From positions 248,001-312,000 of the forward strand of contig NZ_JABJXT010000003.1 of the NCBI RefSeq assembly GCF_013155295.1: 64,000 bases of DNA, in the 5' to 3' direction. The notes beneath the pieces are model-generated. The model was not told the origin of the DNA and did not search any database. It was given only the letters and a program-made list of their open reading frames with translations. Positions 46,864 to 54,785 of the stretch are shown piece after piece. The stretch comes from Pseudogemmobacter hezensis (lineage in GTDB: Bacteria; Pseudomonadota; Alphaproteobacteria; Rhodobacterales; Rhodobacteraceae). Each line of letters starts with the position of its first letter. The stretch's first letter is position 1. Both the position numbers and the translations under genes were made by a program.

Positions 46864-47871
46864 TCAGATCGCGGGAAGCGGCGCGTTTTCTGTTACCCGG
46901 AACTTGTTGGCCTTTTTGCGGTCTTCCTGCGGGGTCACGCCGAAGGCTTGCTGGTAATGACGCACCAGTGGCGTCGTGCTGGTATAGCCCACCGCCAGCG
47001 CGATCTCTGTGATGGTGTCGTTTGAATAGAGCGCCATCTGTCGTGCCTTTTTCAGTCGCAGGAGGCGGTAATATTTTAGCGGGCTTTGCCCGGTTGAGCG
47101 CTTGAAAGAACGGTCGAACTGGCGTGAGGACAGGTCCACCGCCTCGGCCACTTCGGCGATCTGGATCGGATCCTCGATATGTTCCGCGAAAAGCCGGATG
47201 GCGCGGGCGACGGGGGCGGGCAGCATATCCTCTGTCCGGTCCGAGCGCAGGGCCGGGGTCTTTTGCCCCACATCCTCGCCGCGCACGAAAGGGTGCTGGA
47301 ACCAGCAGGCGACCTCGGTCATGGCCTCAGGGCCCAGTTGCTGGTCAATCAGGCGCAGCATCAGGTCGAACACGGCTGTCGCGCCTGCTGCGGTCAGACG
47401 ACCGCGGTCAATGGTGATCACCTTTTCCGAGGCGATCACATCGGCGAATTCGGCCCGGAATGCAGCCTCATAGCACCAATGGACTGAGGCCTTATGTCCT
47501 TCCAGCAGCCCGGATCGCGCCAGCGGAAAGATCCCGCCCGAAAATGCGCCTATCTCAGTGCCATGCCGTGCCAGCCGCCGCAGCGCCGCATTCGAGCCCC
47601 GCGCATTCACAAACCGTCCCGAGGGGCCGGACAGGATGTAAAGCTGGTCGAACCCCTCGCAATCGGCCAGCGCGAGATCCGGGTCAAAGCCGACCTCTGC
47701 CGAGGAAACCACCCGCTGCCCGCTTTCGCCGACCACGCTCCAGCGAAAAGCCCGCTTGCCGGTGATCTCATTGGCGGCCCGCAGCGGCTCGATGGCCGAT
47801 GTCAGGCAGGCCATCGGAAAGCCAGGAAAAATCAGAAATCCCAGATGCAGACAGTTTTCATCCTGGTTCAT
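46864..47871 (-). CDS. GlxA-type (DJ-1/PfpI + AraC) transcriptional regulator
   Basis: A 335-residue regulator with an N-terminal DJ-1/PfpI-like domain (LGFLIFPGF, IGAFSGGIFPLA) and a C-terminal AraC helix-turn-helix pair (VAEAVDLSSRQFDRSFK and ITEIALAVGY). This architecture matches GbdR and SouR, which respond to glycine betaine or sarcosine in Pseudomonas (established knowledge of the family). Next to soxBDAG it is the probable regulator, and a direct repeat upstream of soxB fits its binding mode. The ATG at 47871 has GAGAG upstream; an earlier ATG does not. Confidence 0.9.
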   Translation of the reverse strand: MNQDENCLHLGFLIFPGFPMACLTSAIEPLRAANEITGKRAFRWSVVGESGQRVVSSAEVGFDPDLALADCEGFDQLYILSGPSGRFVNARGSNAALRRLARHGTEIGAFSGGIFPLARSGLLEGHKASVHWCYEAAFRAEFADVIASEKVITIDRGRLTAAGATAVFDLMLRLIDQQLGPEAMTEVACWFQHPFVRGEDVGQKTPALRSDRTEDMLPAPVARAIRLFAEHIEDPIQIAEVAEAVDLSSRQFDRSFKRSTGQSPLKYYRLLRLKKARQMALYSNDTITEIALAVGYTSTTPLVRHYQQAFGVTPQEDRKKANKFRVTENAPLPAI

Positions 47872-48031
47872 GTTTCTTATTCTCTCAGGAAACATATGCC
47901 GTTAGGATAGTCACAGTTTGCCCGGCCGCTGCAAGAGCTGCCGCAAGGGCTGGCGCAAAGAGTTGTCGGTATTATTGGCCGCCTGGCCGATTTAAGGGGT
48001 TATCGTGGCAGAACACGACGAAAGGAATCTG

Positions 48032-48685
48032 ATGAGCACCCGATCCGGAAAAGCCGAGCCCGCCCGCGCCCTGTCGCAAGACCCGCATCGGGTGTCAGAG
48101 CCGCGCGAGAAGGTGCTTGAGGTGGCAATCGGCCGCGCGGTTCGCAATTTCCGCCACCAGAAGGGGATGACGGTTGCCGATCTGTCAAAACAGACCGGGC
48201 TGTCGATCGGCATGGTCTCAAAGATCGAGAATGGCATCACCTCGCCCTCGCTGACCACGCTGCAGGTTCTGGCGCATGCGCTGTCGGTGCCGCTGACCTC
48301 ATTTTTCCGCCGTTATGAGGAGAACCGCCAGGTCATGCATGTGAAGTCGGGCGAGGCGGTGGTGACCGAACGCGCCGGAACCCGGGCCGGGCATCAATAC
48401 AGCCTTTTGGGCCATATCGGAGAAAACGCCTCGGGTGTGATTGTTGAGCCCTATCTGATCACCCTGACAGAAGAATCGGATATTTTCCCGACGTTTCAGC
48501 ATGATGGGATCGAGCTGCTCTATATGCTTGAGGGCGAGGTGGTGTACCGCCATGGCGATCAGACCTTTCTGATGCAGCCCGGGGACAGTCTGTTCTTTGA
48601 CGCCGATGCGCCGCATGGGCCCGAGGCTCTGAACAAATTGCCGGCCCGCTATCTGTCGGTGATCTCTTATCCGCAGGCCAGCTGA
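48032..48685 (+). CDS. XRE family regulator with cupin domain
   Basis: A 217-residue regulator. An N-terminal XRE helix-turn-helix (MTVADLSKQTGLSIGMVSKIENG, near residues 45-70, here quoted in part) precedes a C-terminal cupin sensor (GIELLYMLEGEVVYRHG, LQPGDSLFFDADAPHG-like). Such regulators often control amine and amino acid use. Divergent from the GlxA-type regulator. The ATG at 48032 has AAAGGAA before it; an in-frame GTG lies at 48005. Target genes unknown. Confidence 0.87.
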   Translation: MSTRSGKAEPARALSQDPHRVSEPREKVLEVAIGRAVRNFRHQKGMTVADLSKQTGLSIGMVSKIENGITSPSLTTLQVLAHALSVPLTSFFRRYEENRQVMHVKSGEAVVTERAGTRAGHQYSLLGHIGENASGVIVEPYLITLTEESDIFPTFQHDGIELLYMLEGEVVYRHGDQTFLMQPGDSLFFDADAPHGPEALNKLPARYLSVISYPQAS

Positions 48686-48707
48686 GCACTCAGACCAGGA
48701 GCAGGGG

Positions 48708-49685
48708 ATGGATGTCGATGGAATGGCCGCAGCGATTCTGGCCGGTGACCGGCGGGCGCTGGCGCGGGGGATCACGCTGATCGAAAGTGCGCGGCCGGAC
48801 CACCGCGAACAGGCGGTGACGCTGATCTCAGCCCTGCGCGGCGCCGGGCGGCAGGCCCTGCGGCTGGGGCTGTCGGGCACGCCGGGGGTTGGCAAATCGA
48901 CCTTTATCGAGGCCTTTGGCATGAAGCTGGCCGATCAGGGCAAGCGGATCGCGGTGCTGGCGGTTGACCCGTCCTCGGCGCGCTCGGGCGGCTCGATCCT
49001 GGGCGACAAAACCCGGATGGAGCAGCTTTCGCGCCACCCCAACGCCTATATCCGCCCCTCGCCCAGCCAGGCCCATATGGGCGGCGTCGCGCGGCGCAGC
49101 CGTGAGGCGGTGGCGCTTTGCGAGGCGGCGGGCTTTGACCTGGTGTTGATTGAAACCGTGGGCGTCGGCCAGTCTGAGACGATGGTCGCCGAAATCTGCG
49201 ATATTTTCATCCTGCTGATGGCCCCGGCTGGCGGGGATGAGCTGCAGGGCGTCAAGCGCGGCATCATGGAAATGGCCGATATGATCCTTGTGAACAAGGC
49301 CGATGGCGAGCTTTTGACCACCGCCACCCGCACGGTTGCCGATTATGCCGGGGCGCTGCGGCTGTTGCGCAAACGGGCGCAGGATCCCCAGGGGTTTCCA
49401 AAGGCGATGCCGGTTTCGGCCTATAGCGGCGCGGGGCTTGACCGTGCCTGGGATGAGATTTCGGGCCTTGCAGACTGGCGGCGCGAGCATGGGCATTGGG
49501 CGCTGCGGCGTGCAGACCAGGCGGCGCATTGGTTTCGTGAAGAGGTGCGACACGGCCTGCTATCCGTGCTGGAGCGCGAGCCCGCGCGCGGCATTTTCCA
49601 GCGCCTGGCGGTGAATGTGGCCGCAGGCGAGGCCAGCCCGGAGGCCGCCGCCCGGCAGATGCTGGCCTCTTTGGGGCGGGGTTAA
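48708..49685 (+). CDS. meaB: Methylmalonyl-CoA mutase-associated GTPase
   Basis: A 325-residue G3E-type P-loop GTPase that protects and reactivates adenosylcobalamin-dependent mutases. Walker A is GTPGVGKST, followed by AVDPSSARSGGSILGDKTRM, ETVGVGQSE and NKAD (base recognition). Length and motifs match MeaB/ArgK. No mutase gene is in the window. It lies 22 bp after the XRE-cupin gene, possibly co-transcribed. Confidence 0.94.
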   Translation: MDVDGMAAAILAGDRRALARGITLIESARPDHREQAVTLISALRGAGRQALRLGLSGTPGVGKSTFIEAFGMKLADQGKRIAVLAVDPSSARSGGSILGDKTRMEQLSRHPNAYIRPSPSQAHMGGVARRSREAVALCEAAGFDLVLIETVGVGQSETMVAEICDIFILLMAPAGGDELQGVKRGIMEMADMILVNKADGELLTTATRTVADYAGALRLLRKRAQDPQGFPKAMPVSAYSGAGLDRAWDEISGLADWRREHGHWALRRADQAAHWFREEVRHGLLSVLEREPARGIFQRLAVNVAAGEASPEAAARQMLASLGRG

Positions 49686-49759
49686 GGCCCGTCACCGATG
49701 GAGGTGCGGAATTTCTGCGAATTCCGCCCATCAGAGGGGGGCTGATGCAGGTGAATCGC

Positions 49760-49788
49760 TTGACGCGGCCCCGGAATCCCCGTATTTG
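49760..49788 (+). promoter_or_regulatory. Candidate sigma-70-type promoter of rpmB
   Basis: TTGACG at 49760-49765 and TATTTG at 49783-49788 are separated by 17 bp. The start would lie near 49795, about 100 bases before rpmB. A GCGGAATT/AATTCCGC inverted repeat lies upstream, near 49707-49728. Confidence 0.5.
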
Positions 49789-49897
49789 CCCCAGGATCGA
49801 ATTCGGACGGCAGGGATTCTCCCTGTGCTTTGTCCTTTGAACAGCAGCGCAAGCTGACCATAAACAGCGAAAGCTGAACAGACTGAAGGATACCGCA

Positions 49898-50185
49898 ATG
49901 TCGCGCGTCTGCGAACTGACTGGCAAAGGCCCGATGACCGGCAACACGGTCAGCCACGCCAACAACAAAAACCGTCGTCGTTTCCTGCCGAACCTGAATG
50001 AGGTTTCGCTGGCATCCGACACGCTGGGCAAAACCTTCACCCTGCGCATCTCGGCAGCTGCTCTGCGCAGCGTCGATCACCGCGGTGGCCTGGATGCCTT
50101 CCTTGCCCGTGCAAAAGATGCCGAGCTGTCGAATGACGCGCTGAAAATAAAGCGTGAAATCGCAAAAGCGAACGCTGCAGCCTGA
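49898..50185 (+). CDS. rpmB: 50S ribosomal protein L28
   Basis: A 95-residue ribosomal protein beginning [16 protein letters not shown], the L28 hallmark, with [14 protein letters not shown]. The C-terminal extension beyond the 78 residues of E. coli L28 is usual in alphaproteobacteria. AAGGA lies eight bases before the ATG and a terminator follows. Confidence 0.97.
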   Translation: MSRVCELTGKGPMTGNTVSHANNKNRRRFLPNLNEVSLASDTLGKTFTLRISAAALRSVDHRGGLDAFLARAKDAELSNDALKIKREIAKANAAA

Positions 50186-50229
50186 TTGATCGCCACTTCG
50201 GTGGCGCTCTCGGCCGGATCTCAGATCCT

Positions 50230-50266
50230 CACCCCGATCGGTTCAACCGGTCGGGGTGTTTCCTTT
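50230..50266 (+). terminator. Rho-independent terminator after rpmB
   Basis: CACCCCGA pairs with TCGGGGTG around an inner CGGT-TCA-ACCG stem, followed by TTTCCTTTT. Confidence 0.88.
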
Positions 50267-50336
50267 TGCGCAGGCCATTGCGGCCCCGGCTTTGCCCCGG
50301 CGGGCGTTGGCGGGGGCTGGGTGGCGGGGGCTGAAC

Positions 50337-50367
50337 GCAAAACGCCGCCCGGCTGGCGGGCGGCGTT
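50337..50367 (-). terminator. Rho-independent terminator of the pseudoazurin gene
   Basis: An 11-bp stem (AACGCCGCCCG paired with CGGGCGGCGTT) whose minus-strand copy runs into TTTTGCGTT. It lies 19 bp past the pseudoazurin stop. Confidence 0.82.
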
Positions 50368-50385
50368 CGGGCCTGGTGGCTGTGG

Positions 50386-50832
50386 TTACTGCACCTGGTC
50401 CAGCGCGGCATCCATCCTCTCTCGGGCTTTCTTCGGCATTTTGGTGGCTTTCAGGGGCTCAATTTGCGCTGCCAGATCTGTGGGGGCCTCGCCCACCTGG
50501 ATCACCATCACCATGCCCATCGCGAAATGCGGCGTGCATTTGACGCCGTAGATGCCGGGCTCGGTGACGGTCACATCCAGCTCCTGGTTGATCTTGCCTT
50601 TGAACACTGCCGCGCCTGGCGGAATCATCTCTTTGATCGCCTCGACGTTGTGGCTTTTGTCGGTGGGGATGAATTTGATCACGTCACCCGGTTCGGCGCG
50701 GATATAGTCGGGCTCGAACACCATGGTGCCTGCGGCGCCTTTGTTCAGCATTTTCACCTCATGCTCGGCCGCAAGGGCGGGCGAGATTGCTCCGGCGGCC
50801 AGCATGGCCAGGGCGAGGAGGACGGTTTTCAT
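50386..50832 (-). CDS. Pseudoazurin (blue copper electron carrier)
   Basis: A 148-residue precursor of a small periplasmic type 1 copper protein that donates electrons to nitrite or nitrous oxide reductases. The signal peptide ends after A21. The copper ligands H61, C99, H102 and M107 become H40, C78, H81 and M86 in the mature protein, exactly the known pseudoazurin numbers. A perfect FNR-type box lies 80 bp upstream, so expression under oxygen limitation or denitrification is likely. A terminator follows. Confidence 0.95.
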   Translation of the reverse strand: MKTVLLALAMLAAGAISPALAAEHEVKMLNKGAAGTMVFEPDYIRAEPGDVIKFIPTDKSHNVEAIKEMIPPGAAVFKGKINQELDVTVTEPGIYGVKCTPHFAMGMVMVIQVGEAPTDLAAQIEPLKATKMPKKARERMDAALDQVQ

Positions 50833-50912
50833 GGATAACTCCCATAGATCCGGGGTGCGTGCGGCATCTGCCGACCCCGCCGCAGGGCTAACGCGGCGCA
50901 GGCGCCCCGACC

Positions 50913-50926
50913 TTGAGCCAGGTCAA
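50913..50926. promoter_or_regulatory. FNR/NNR-type binding box
   Basis: TTGAGCCAGGTCAA is a perfect TTGA-N6-TCAA box. Its centre lies 87 bp before the pseudoazurin start codon. A weak TTAGCC -10-like hexamer on the minus strand is at the spacing expected for a class II FNR promoter. Confidence 0.75.
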
Positions 50927-51051
50927 ATCCACCCCGCCAGAGGCTGCGGCGGGGCGTCGCAGGCTGCGGCCATCATGCGTGGGAGCATTGGTTGCGAAAG
51001 GGGGAAACCTGTCATAATGTCAGAAAAATTCCCAGGAGAAGCCAGGCCCCG

Positions 51052-52248
51052 ATGCAGACCGAATTTGAGCTTCTTCTGGCCCAGGCAGGCTGGACCGTGC
51101 CCGAGGCCGCCCGGCGTCTGGGCTATTCCGAGGGTCATATCTACCGCTGGAAACGGGGCGAGGAACCCCCGCGCGAGGCCGTGCTGACCGTTTTACGGGC
51201 GGCAGCCCAGCCTGCACCCGAAGCAGATGGCTCATTCACATTCATCGACCTTTTCGCGGGCATCGGCGGCCTTCGTCGCGCGATGGAGGCGGCGGGCGGG
51301 CGCTGCGTCTTCACCTCGGAATGGGACCGTTTCGCGCAAAAGACCTATCACGCGAATTATCCCGACAACCGCCCCATCGCAGGCGATATCCGCGAGGTTG
51401 ATGCCGCTGATGTGCCCGCCCATGACGTGCTGGTCGCGGGCTTTCCCTGCCAGCCGTTTTCCATCGCGGGCGTGTCGAAAAAGAACGCGCTTGGCCGGGC
51501 GCATGGCTTTGCCGATGAAACCCAGGGCACGTTGTTTTTTGACGTGGCGCGGCTGATAAAACACCATCGTCCGGCGGCGTTTTTGTTGGAAAATGTCAAA
51601 AACCTGCAAAGCCATGACAAGGGCAATACCTTCGCCGTGATCCGCCGGGTGCTGAGCGAAGAGCTGGGCTATCAGCTGTTCACAAAGGTGATTGATGCGG
51701 GCCATTTCGTGCCCCAGCACCGCGAGCGGATCGTGATGGTCGGCTTTCGCCAGCCCGTCGATTTTGCCTGGGAGCAGCTGGATCTGCCTGCCTATGGCAG
51801 CCGCCGCCTGGGCGCGATCCTGCATCCCGGCAACGGGACTGAGGCGCCCGAGGGCCATTTCACCACCGGCCCCGATGCTGTTGTCAGTGAGAAATACACG
51901 CTGACAGACAAGCTGTGGCGCTATCTGCAGGATTACGCGGCCAAGCACCGGGCCAAGGGCAACGGCTTCGGCTTTGGCCTGGTGGGCGAGGGCGATATCG
52001 CCCGCACCCTCTCGGCCAGGTATTACAAGGACGGGTCAGAGATCCTGATCCGCCAGCAGCCGGGCAAAAACCCGCGCCGCCTGACGCCCCGCGAATGCGC
52101 GCGGCTGATGGGCTATGATGACAGTTTCCGCATTCCGGTCTCTGACACCCAGGCCTATCGCCAGTTCGGAAACTCGGTCGCGGTGCCGGTCTTTGCCGAG
52201 GTGGCGCGGCAGATGCGCCGCCACATCCTTGCGCTGAAAGATGGCTGA
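51052..52248 (+). CDS. Dcm-type DNA (cytosine-5) methyltransferase
   Basis: A 398-residue C5 methylase. An N-terminal helix-turn-helix ([20 protein letters not shown]) as in E. coli Dcm precedes motif [11 protein letters not shown], motif [13 protein letters not shown] (catalytic Cys), ENVKNL, QHRERI and FGNSVAVPV. It is coupled to a vsr gene by an 8-base overlap, as in the dcm-vsr pair. The recognition site is not known from sequence; CCWGG is a reasonable guess. No restriction gene is adjacent. Confidence 0.92.
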   Translation: MQTEFELLLAQAGWTVPEAARRLGYSEGHIYRWKRGEEPPREAVLTVLRAAAQPAPEADGSFTFIDLFAGIGGLRRAMEAAGGRCVFTSEWDRFAQKTYHANYPDNRPIAGDIREVDAADVPAHDVLVAGFPCQPFSIAGVSKKNALGRAHGFADETQGTLFFDVARLIKHHRPAAFLLENVKNLQSHDKGNTFAVIRRVLSEELGYQLFTKVIDAGHFVPQHRERIVMVGFRQPVDFAWEQLDLPAYGSRRLGAILHPGNGTEAPEGHFTTGPDAVVSEKYTLTDKLWRYLQDYAAKHRAKGNGFGFGLVGEGDIARTLSARYYKDGSEILIRQQPGKNPRRLTPRECARLMGYDDSFRIPVSDTQAYRQFGNSVAVPVFAEVARQMRRHILALKDG

Positions 52249-52777
52249 CATCCACAGCCCTGCGGCGCGGCGGCGCAATATGCAGGCGATCAGGGCGGCG
52301 GATACAAAGCCCGAGATGACCCTGCGCAAGGGGCTGTTCGCGCTTGGGTTTCGCTATCGCCTGCAGGTCAGGGCACTGCCGGGGCGGCCCGATCTGGTCT
52401 TGCCGAAATACCGGGTGGCGATCTTCGCCAATGGCTGTTTCTGGCATCTGCATGGCTGCGATCTGTTCCGCTGGCCCGCCACCAGACAAGAGTTCTGGCG
52501 CGAGAAACTCGGCGGCAATCAGGCCCGGGATCTGCGCAATCAGGCCGCGCTGCGCGATCAGGGCTGGCGGGTGGCGGTGGTCTGGGAATGTGCGCTGAAG
52601 GGGCGCGGTCGCCTGGCCGAGGGCGAGGTGATCCGCCAGCTGGCCGCCTGGATCCTCGGCGGCGGCCAGCATTTTGAGATCGGGTCTCAGGCCAGTTTTC
52701 GGGCCAGTTTTCAGGCCAGTGCGGTTTCGGGGGATTTGACCGCATCGGCCAGCCCGTCCAGCAGTTCGACCGTCTGA
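52241..52777 (+). CDS. vsr: Very short patch repair endonuclease
   Basis: A 178-residue nicking enzyme that cuts next to T:G mismatches left by deamination of 5-methylcytosine. Family motifs are present: [46 protein letters not shown] and [11 protein letters not shown]. It overlaps the methylase by 8 bases. The last 25 or so residues (Ser/Ala-rich) have no family counterpart and the gene end overlaps the convergent aroG by 67 bases. Confidence 0.9.
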   Translation: MADIHSPAARRRNMQAIRAADTKPEMTLRKGLFALGFRYRLQVRALPGRPDLVLPKYRVAIFANGCFWHLHGCDLFRWPATRQEFWREKLGGNQARDLRNQAALRDQGWRVAVVWECALKGRGRLAEGEVIRQLAAWILGGGQHFEIGSQASFRASFQASAVSGDLTASASPSSSSTV

Positions 52778-53775
52778 TCCCAGGAGATGCAGCCGTCGGT
52801 GATCGACTGGCCATAGACCAGGGGCTGACCCGGGATCACCTTTTGCGCCCCGGCGACCAGGTTGCTTTCGACCATCAGCGCCCGGATGCGGCGCTCGCCT
52901 GCGCGGATGCGGGCGGCGATATCGGCGACGACGCCGGGCTGGCGGGCGGGATCCTTGCCGCTGTTGGCATGGCTGGCGTCGATCATCAGGCCCGGATCAA
53001 TCCCGGCTTTTGCCGCCGCCGCCATGACGGCCTCGACATCTTCGGCGCTGTAATTCGGCCCTTTCGAGCCGCCCCGCAGCACGACATGGCAATCCTGGTT
53101 GCCGCTGGTGCGGGCGATTGCGGCGCGGCCATCGGCGGTGATCGCCGGGAAGCTGTGCTGGCCCCGCGCCGAAAGGATCGCATCCAGCGCCATCTGCACA
53201 GAGCCGTCGGTGCCGTTCTTGAACCCCACCGGGCAGGACAGGCCCGAGGCCAGCTGGCGATGGATCTGGCTTTCTGTGGTCCGCGCCCCGATTGCGCCCC
53301 AGGCGATCAGATCGGCGAAATACTGCGGCATGATCGGGTCGAGGAACTCGGTCGAGGCGGGCAGGCCGAGGCTGTTGATGTCCAGAAGCAGGCGGCGCGC
53401 CAGCGGCAGCCCGTCCTCGATCCGGTCCGATCCGTCAAGATGCGGGTCGTTGATCAGCCCCTTCCAGCCAACCGTGGTGCGCGGCTTTTCAAAATAGACG
53501 CGCATCACGATTTCCAGCTTGTCGGCATGGCGTTTGCGCTGTTCGGCCAGGCGGTGGGCGTAATCCATCGCCGCCTTTGGATCGTGGATCGAGCAGGGGC
53601 CGATCACCACCAGAAGCCGCTGGTCACGGCCCGCAAGGATCTCTCGGATTGCGGCGCGGCTTTGGGCGACGGTGGCAGAGACCGCCTCATCACGGGGGAT
53701 GGCGGTGGCCAGCTCGGCGGGCGAGGGCAGGGGGCGCAGTTCTTCGATGCGCAGATTGTTGGTCTCGGTGGGCAT
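52711..53775 (-). CDS. aroG: 3-deoxy-7-phosphoheptulonate synthase (DAHP synthase), E. coli class
   Basis: A 354-residue type I-alpha DAHP synthase catalysing the first step of aromatic amino acid biosynthesis from PEP and erythrose 4-phosphate. LLVVIGPCSIHDP, MRVYFEKPRTTVGWKG, GARTTESQIHR and CHVVLRGGSKGPNY are all family motifs. The ATG at 53775 has AAGGA before it and gives MPTETNNLRI, the normal N-terminus. Its 5' leader carries a complete attenuator (53819-53971). It converges on vsr. Confidence 0.95.
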   Translation of the reverse strand: MPTETNNLRIEELRPLPSPAELATAIPRDEAVSATVAQSRAAIREILAGRDQRLLVVIGPCSIHDPKAAMDYAHRLAEQRKRHADKLEIVMRVYFEKPRTTVGWKGLINDPHLDGSDRIEDGLPLARRLLLDINSLGLPASTEFLDPIMPQYFADLIAWGAIGARTTESQIHRQLASGLSCPVGFKNGTDGSVQMALDAILSARGQHSFPAITADGRAAIARTSGNQDCHVVLRGGSKGPNYSAEDVEAVMAAAAKAGIDPGLMIDASHANSGKDPARQPGVVADIAARIRAGERRIRALMVESNLVAGAQKVIPGQPLVYGQSITDGCISWDQTVELLDGLADAVKSPETALA

Positions 53776-53818
53776 TTTGGTCCTTCGGTCTTTCCTTTTG
53801 GGTCTGACCGAGGCCCCG

Positions 53819-53852
53819 AAAAACGGAAAGCCGCCGGTCGGACCAGCGGCTT
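53819..53852 (-). terminator. Attenuator terminator in the aroG leader
   Basis: On the minus strand, AAGCCG pairs with CGGCTT around an inner imperfect stem, followed by TCCGTTTTTC. It lies 44 bp before the aroG start. The 5' arm contains CCGCTGG, which is complementary to CCAGCGG inside the leader ORF (53906-53912), so an alternative antiterminator helix can form. Confidence 0.8.
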
Positions 53853-53887
53853 GTCGGGGTGTTTTGGTGAGTATCGCCTGTCTCGCG

Positions 53888-53971
53888 TTACACAGCCGCC
53901 CGCATCCGCTGGCATGAGCGGAAGTAATAAAACCAAACGGCGGCATAGGTGGTGGCGTGAACGTGCGACAT
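53888..53971 (-). CDS. aroG leader peptide with aromatic codon run
   Basis: A 27-codon ORF (MSHVHATTYAAVWFYYF followed by RSCQRMRAAV). Residues 13-17 are Trp-Phe-Tyr-Tyr-Phe, encoded at 53921-53935, with another Tyr at residue 9. It is followed by a terminator and then the DAHP synthase gene, the standard layout of translation-coupled attenuation. It has no Shine-Dalgarno sequence. GTGACA and TAGCTT, spaced 17 bp, put the transcript start at or next to the ATG, so the message may be leaderless, as reported for trp leader ORFs in some alphaproteobacteria. Confidence 0.82.
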   Translation of the reverse strand: MSHVHATTYAAVWFYYFRSCQRMRAAV

Positions 53972-53978
53972 GCCGAGA

Positions 53979-54007
53979 AAGCTAGAGGCGAAAAACAGCT
54001 TTGTCAC
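53979..54007 (-). promoter_or_regulatory. Candidate promoter for the aroG leader
   Basis: On the minus strand, GTGACA (54002-54007) and TAGCTT (53979-53984) are 17 bp apart. The predicted start is seven bases on, at the leader ATG (53971). Only three of six -10 positions match consensus. Confidence 0.5.
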
Positions 54008-54056
54008 GGGGAAAATGCAGCCGGATCGCAAAGTGGTGTTTGCAGCCGGCCCTGTC

Positions 54057-54716
54057 TCAGGCCTTCATATTGGTCTCATGAACGTGGATCGCCTCTTCGA
54101 GATCCTCGAAATAGCGCAGGCGGCCCTTTTCCAGCACCGCCCCGGTCTGGCAGAACTCGCGCACCTGGGCGGTGGAATGGCTGACGAAAATCGCGCCCGC
54201 GCTTTGCATACGCGACAGGAAATAGGCTTTGCTTTTCTCACGGAAGGCGGTGTCGCCGACGCTGGTCACCTCATCGACCAGATAGGTGTCGAAGGGCACC
54301 CCCATCGAGACGCCAAAGGCCAGACGCGAGCGCATCCCCGCCGAATAGGTGCGCACCGGGGCATAGAAGTGATCGCCCAGCTCGGCGAAATCCTGGACGT
54401 ATTTCAGAAGCTCTTCCGAATCGACGCCATAGGTGCGGGCGATGAAACGGGTGTTCTGCGAGCCGGACAGATCGGCGTGGAACGAGCCCGCAAACCCCAC
54501 CGGCCAGGAGACGGTGCCCGTGGTCACCACCCTTCCATGGGTCGGGCGGATGCTGCCGGAAATCAGATCCATCAGCGTCGATTTCCCCGCCCCGTTGCGC
54601 CCCATCAGCGCCACCGACACCCCGGTCGGAAAGACCGCGTTGATATGGTCGGCCACGATCTTGCGGCCGCCACTGGGAGTGCGGAAAACCTTGGTCAGAT
54701 TTTCAAGCCGTATCAT
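54057..54716 (-). CDS. Capsular polysaccharide ABC exporter ATPase (KpsT-like)
   Basis: A 219-residue ATPase powering export of a capsular or similar polysaccharide. Walker A is GRNGAGKST, the signature is TYSAGMRSRLAFG and Walker B is YLVDEVTS, the short KpsT/BexA form without a C-terminal substrate domain. It is the third gene of a minus-strand trio with the permease (56274) and the KpsE-like protein (54778). Confidence 0.93.
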   Translation of the reverse strand: MIRLENLTKVFRTPSGGRKIVADHINAVFPTGVSVALMGRNGAGKSTLMDLISGSIRPTHGRVVTTGTVSWPVGFAGSFHADLSGSQNTRFIARTYGVDSEELLKYVQDFAELGDHFYAPVRTYSAGMRSRLAFGVSMGVPFDTYLVDEVTSVGDTAFREKSKAYFLSRMQSAGAIFVSHSTAQVREFCQTGAVLEKGRLRYFEDLEEAIHVHETNMKA

Positions 54717-54737
54717 GGCCCTTTGCCTCAGCTACCC

Positions 54738-54785
54738 TGCGCTTTAGTTTGCGCTGTGCTTTAGTTTTCACTGTGCCTTAGTTGC
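54738..54785. repeat. Three short direct repeats at the KpsE-like gene end
   Basis: GCGCTTTAGTTT, GTGCTTTAGTTTTCACTGT and GTGCCTTAGTTGCGG follow each other about 18 bases apart and include the stop codon of the KpsE-like gene. They suggest slippage or duplication around the gene end. Confidence 0.6.
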
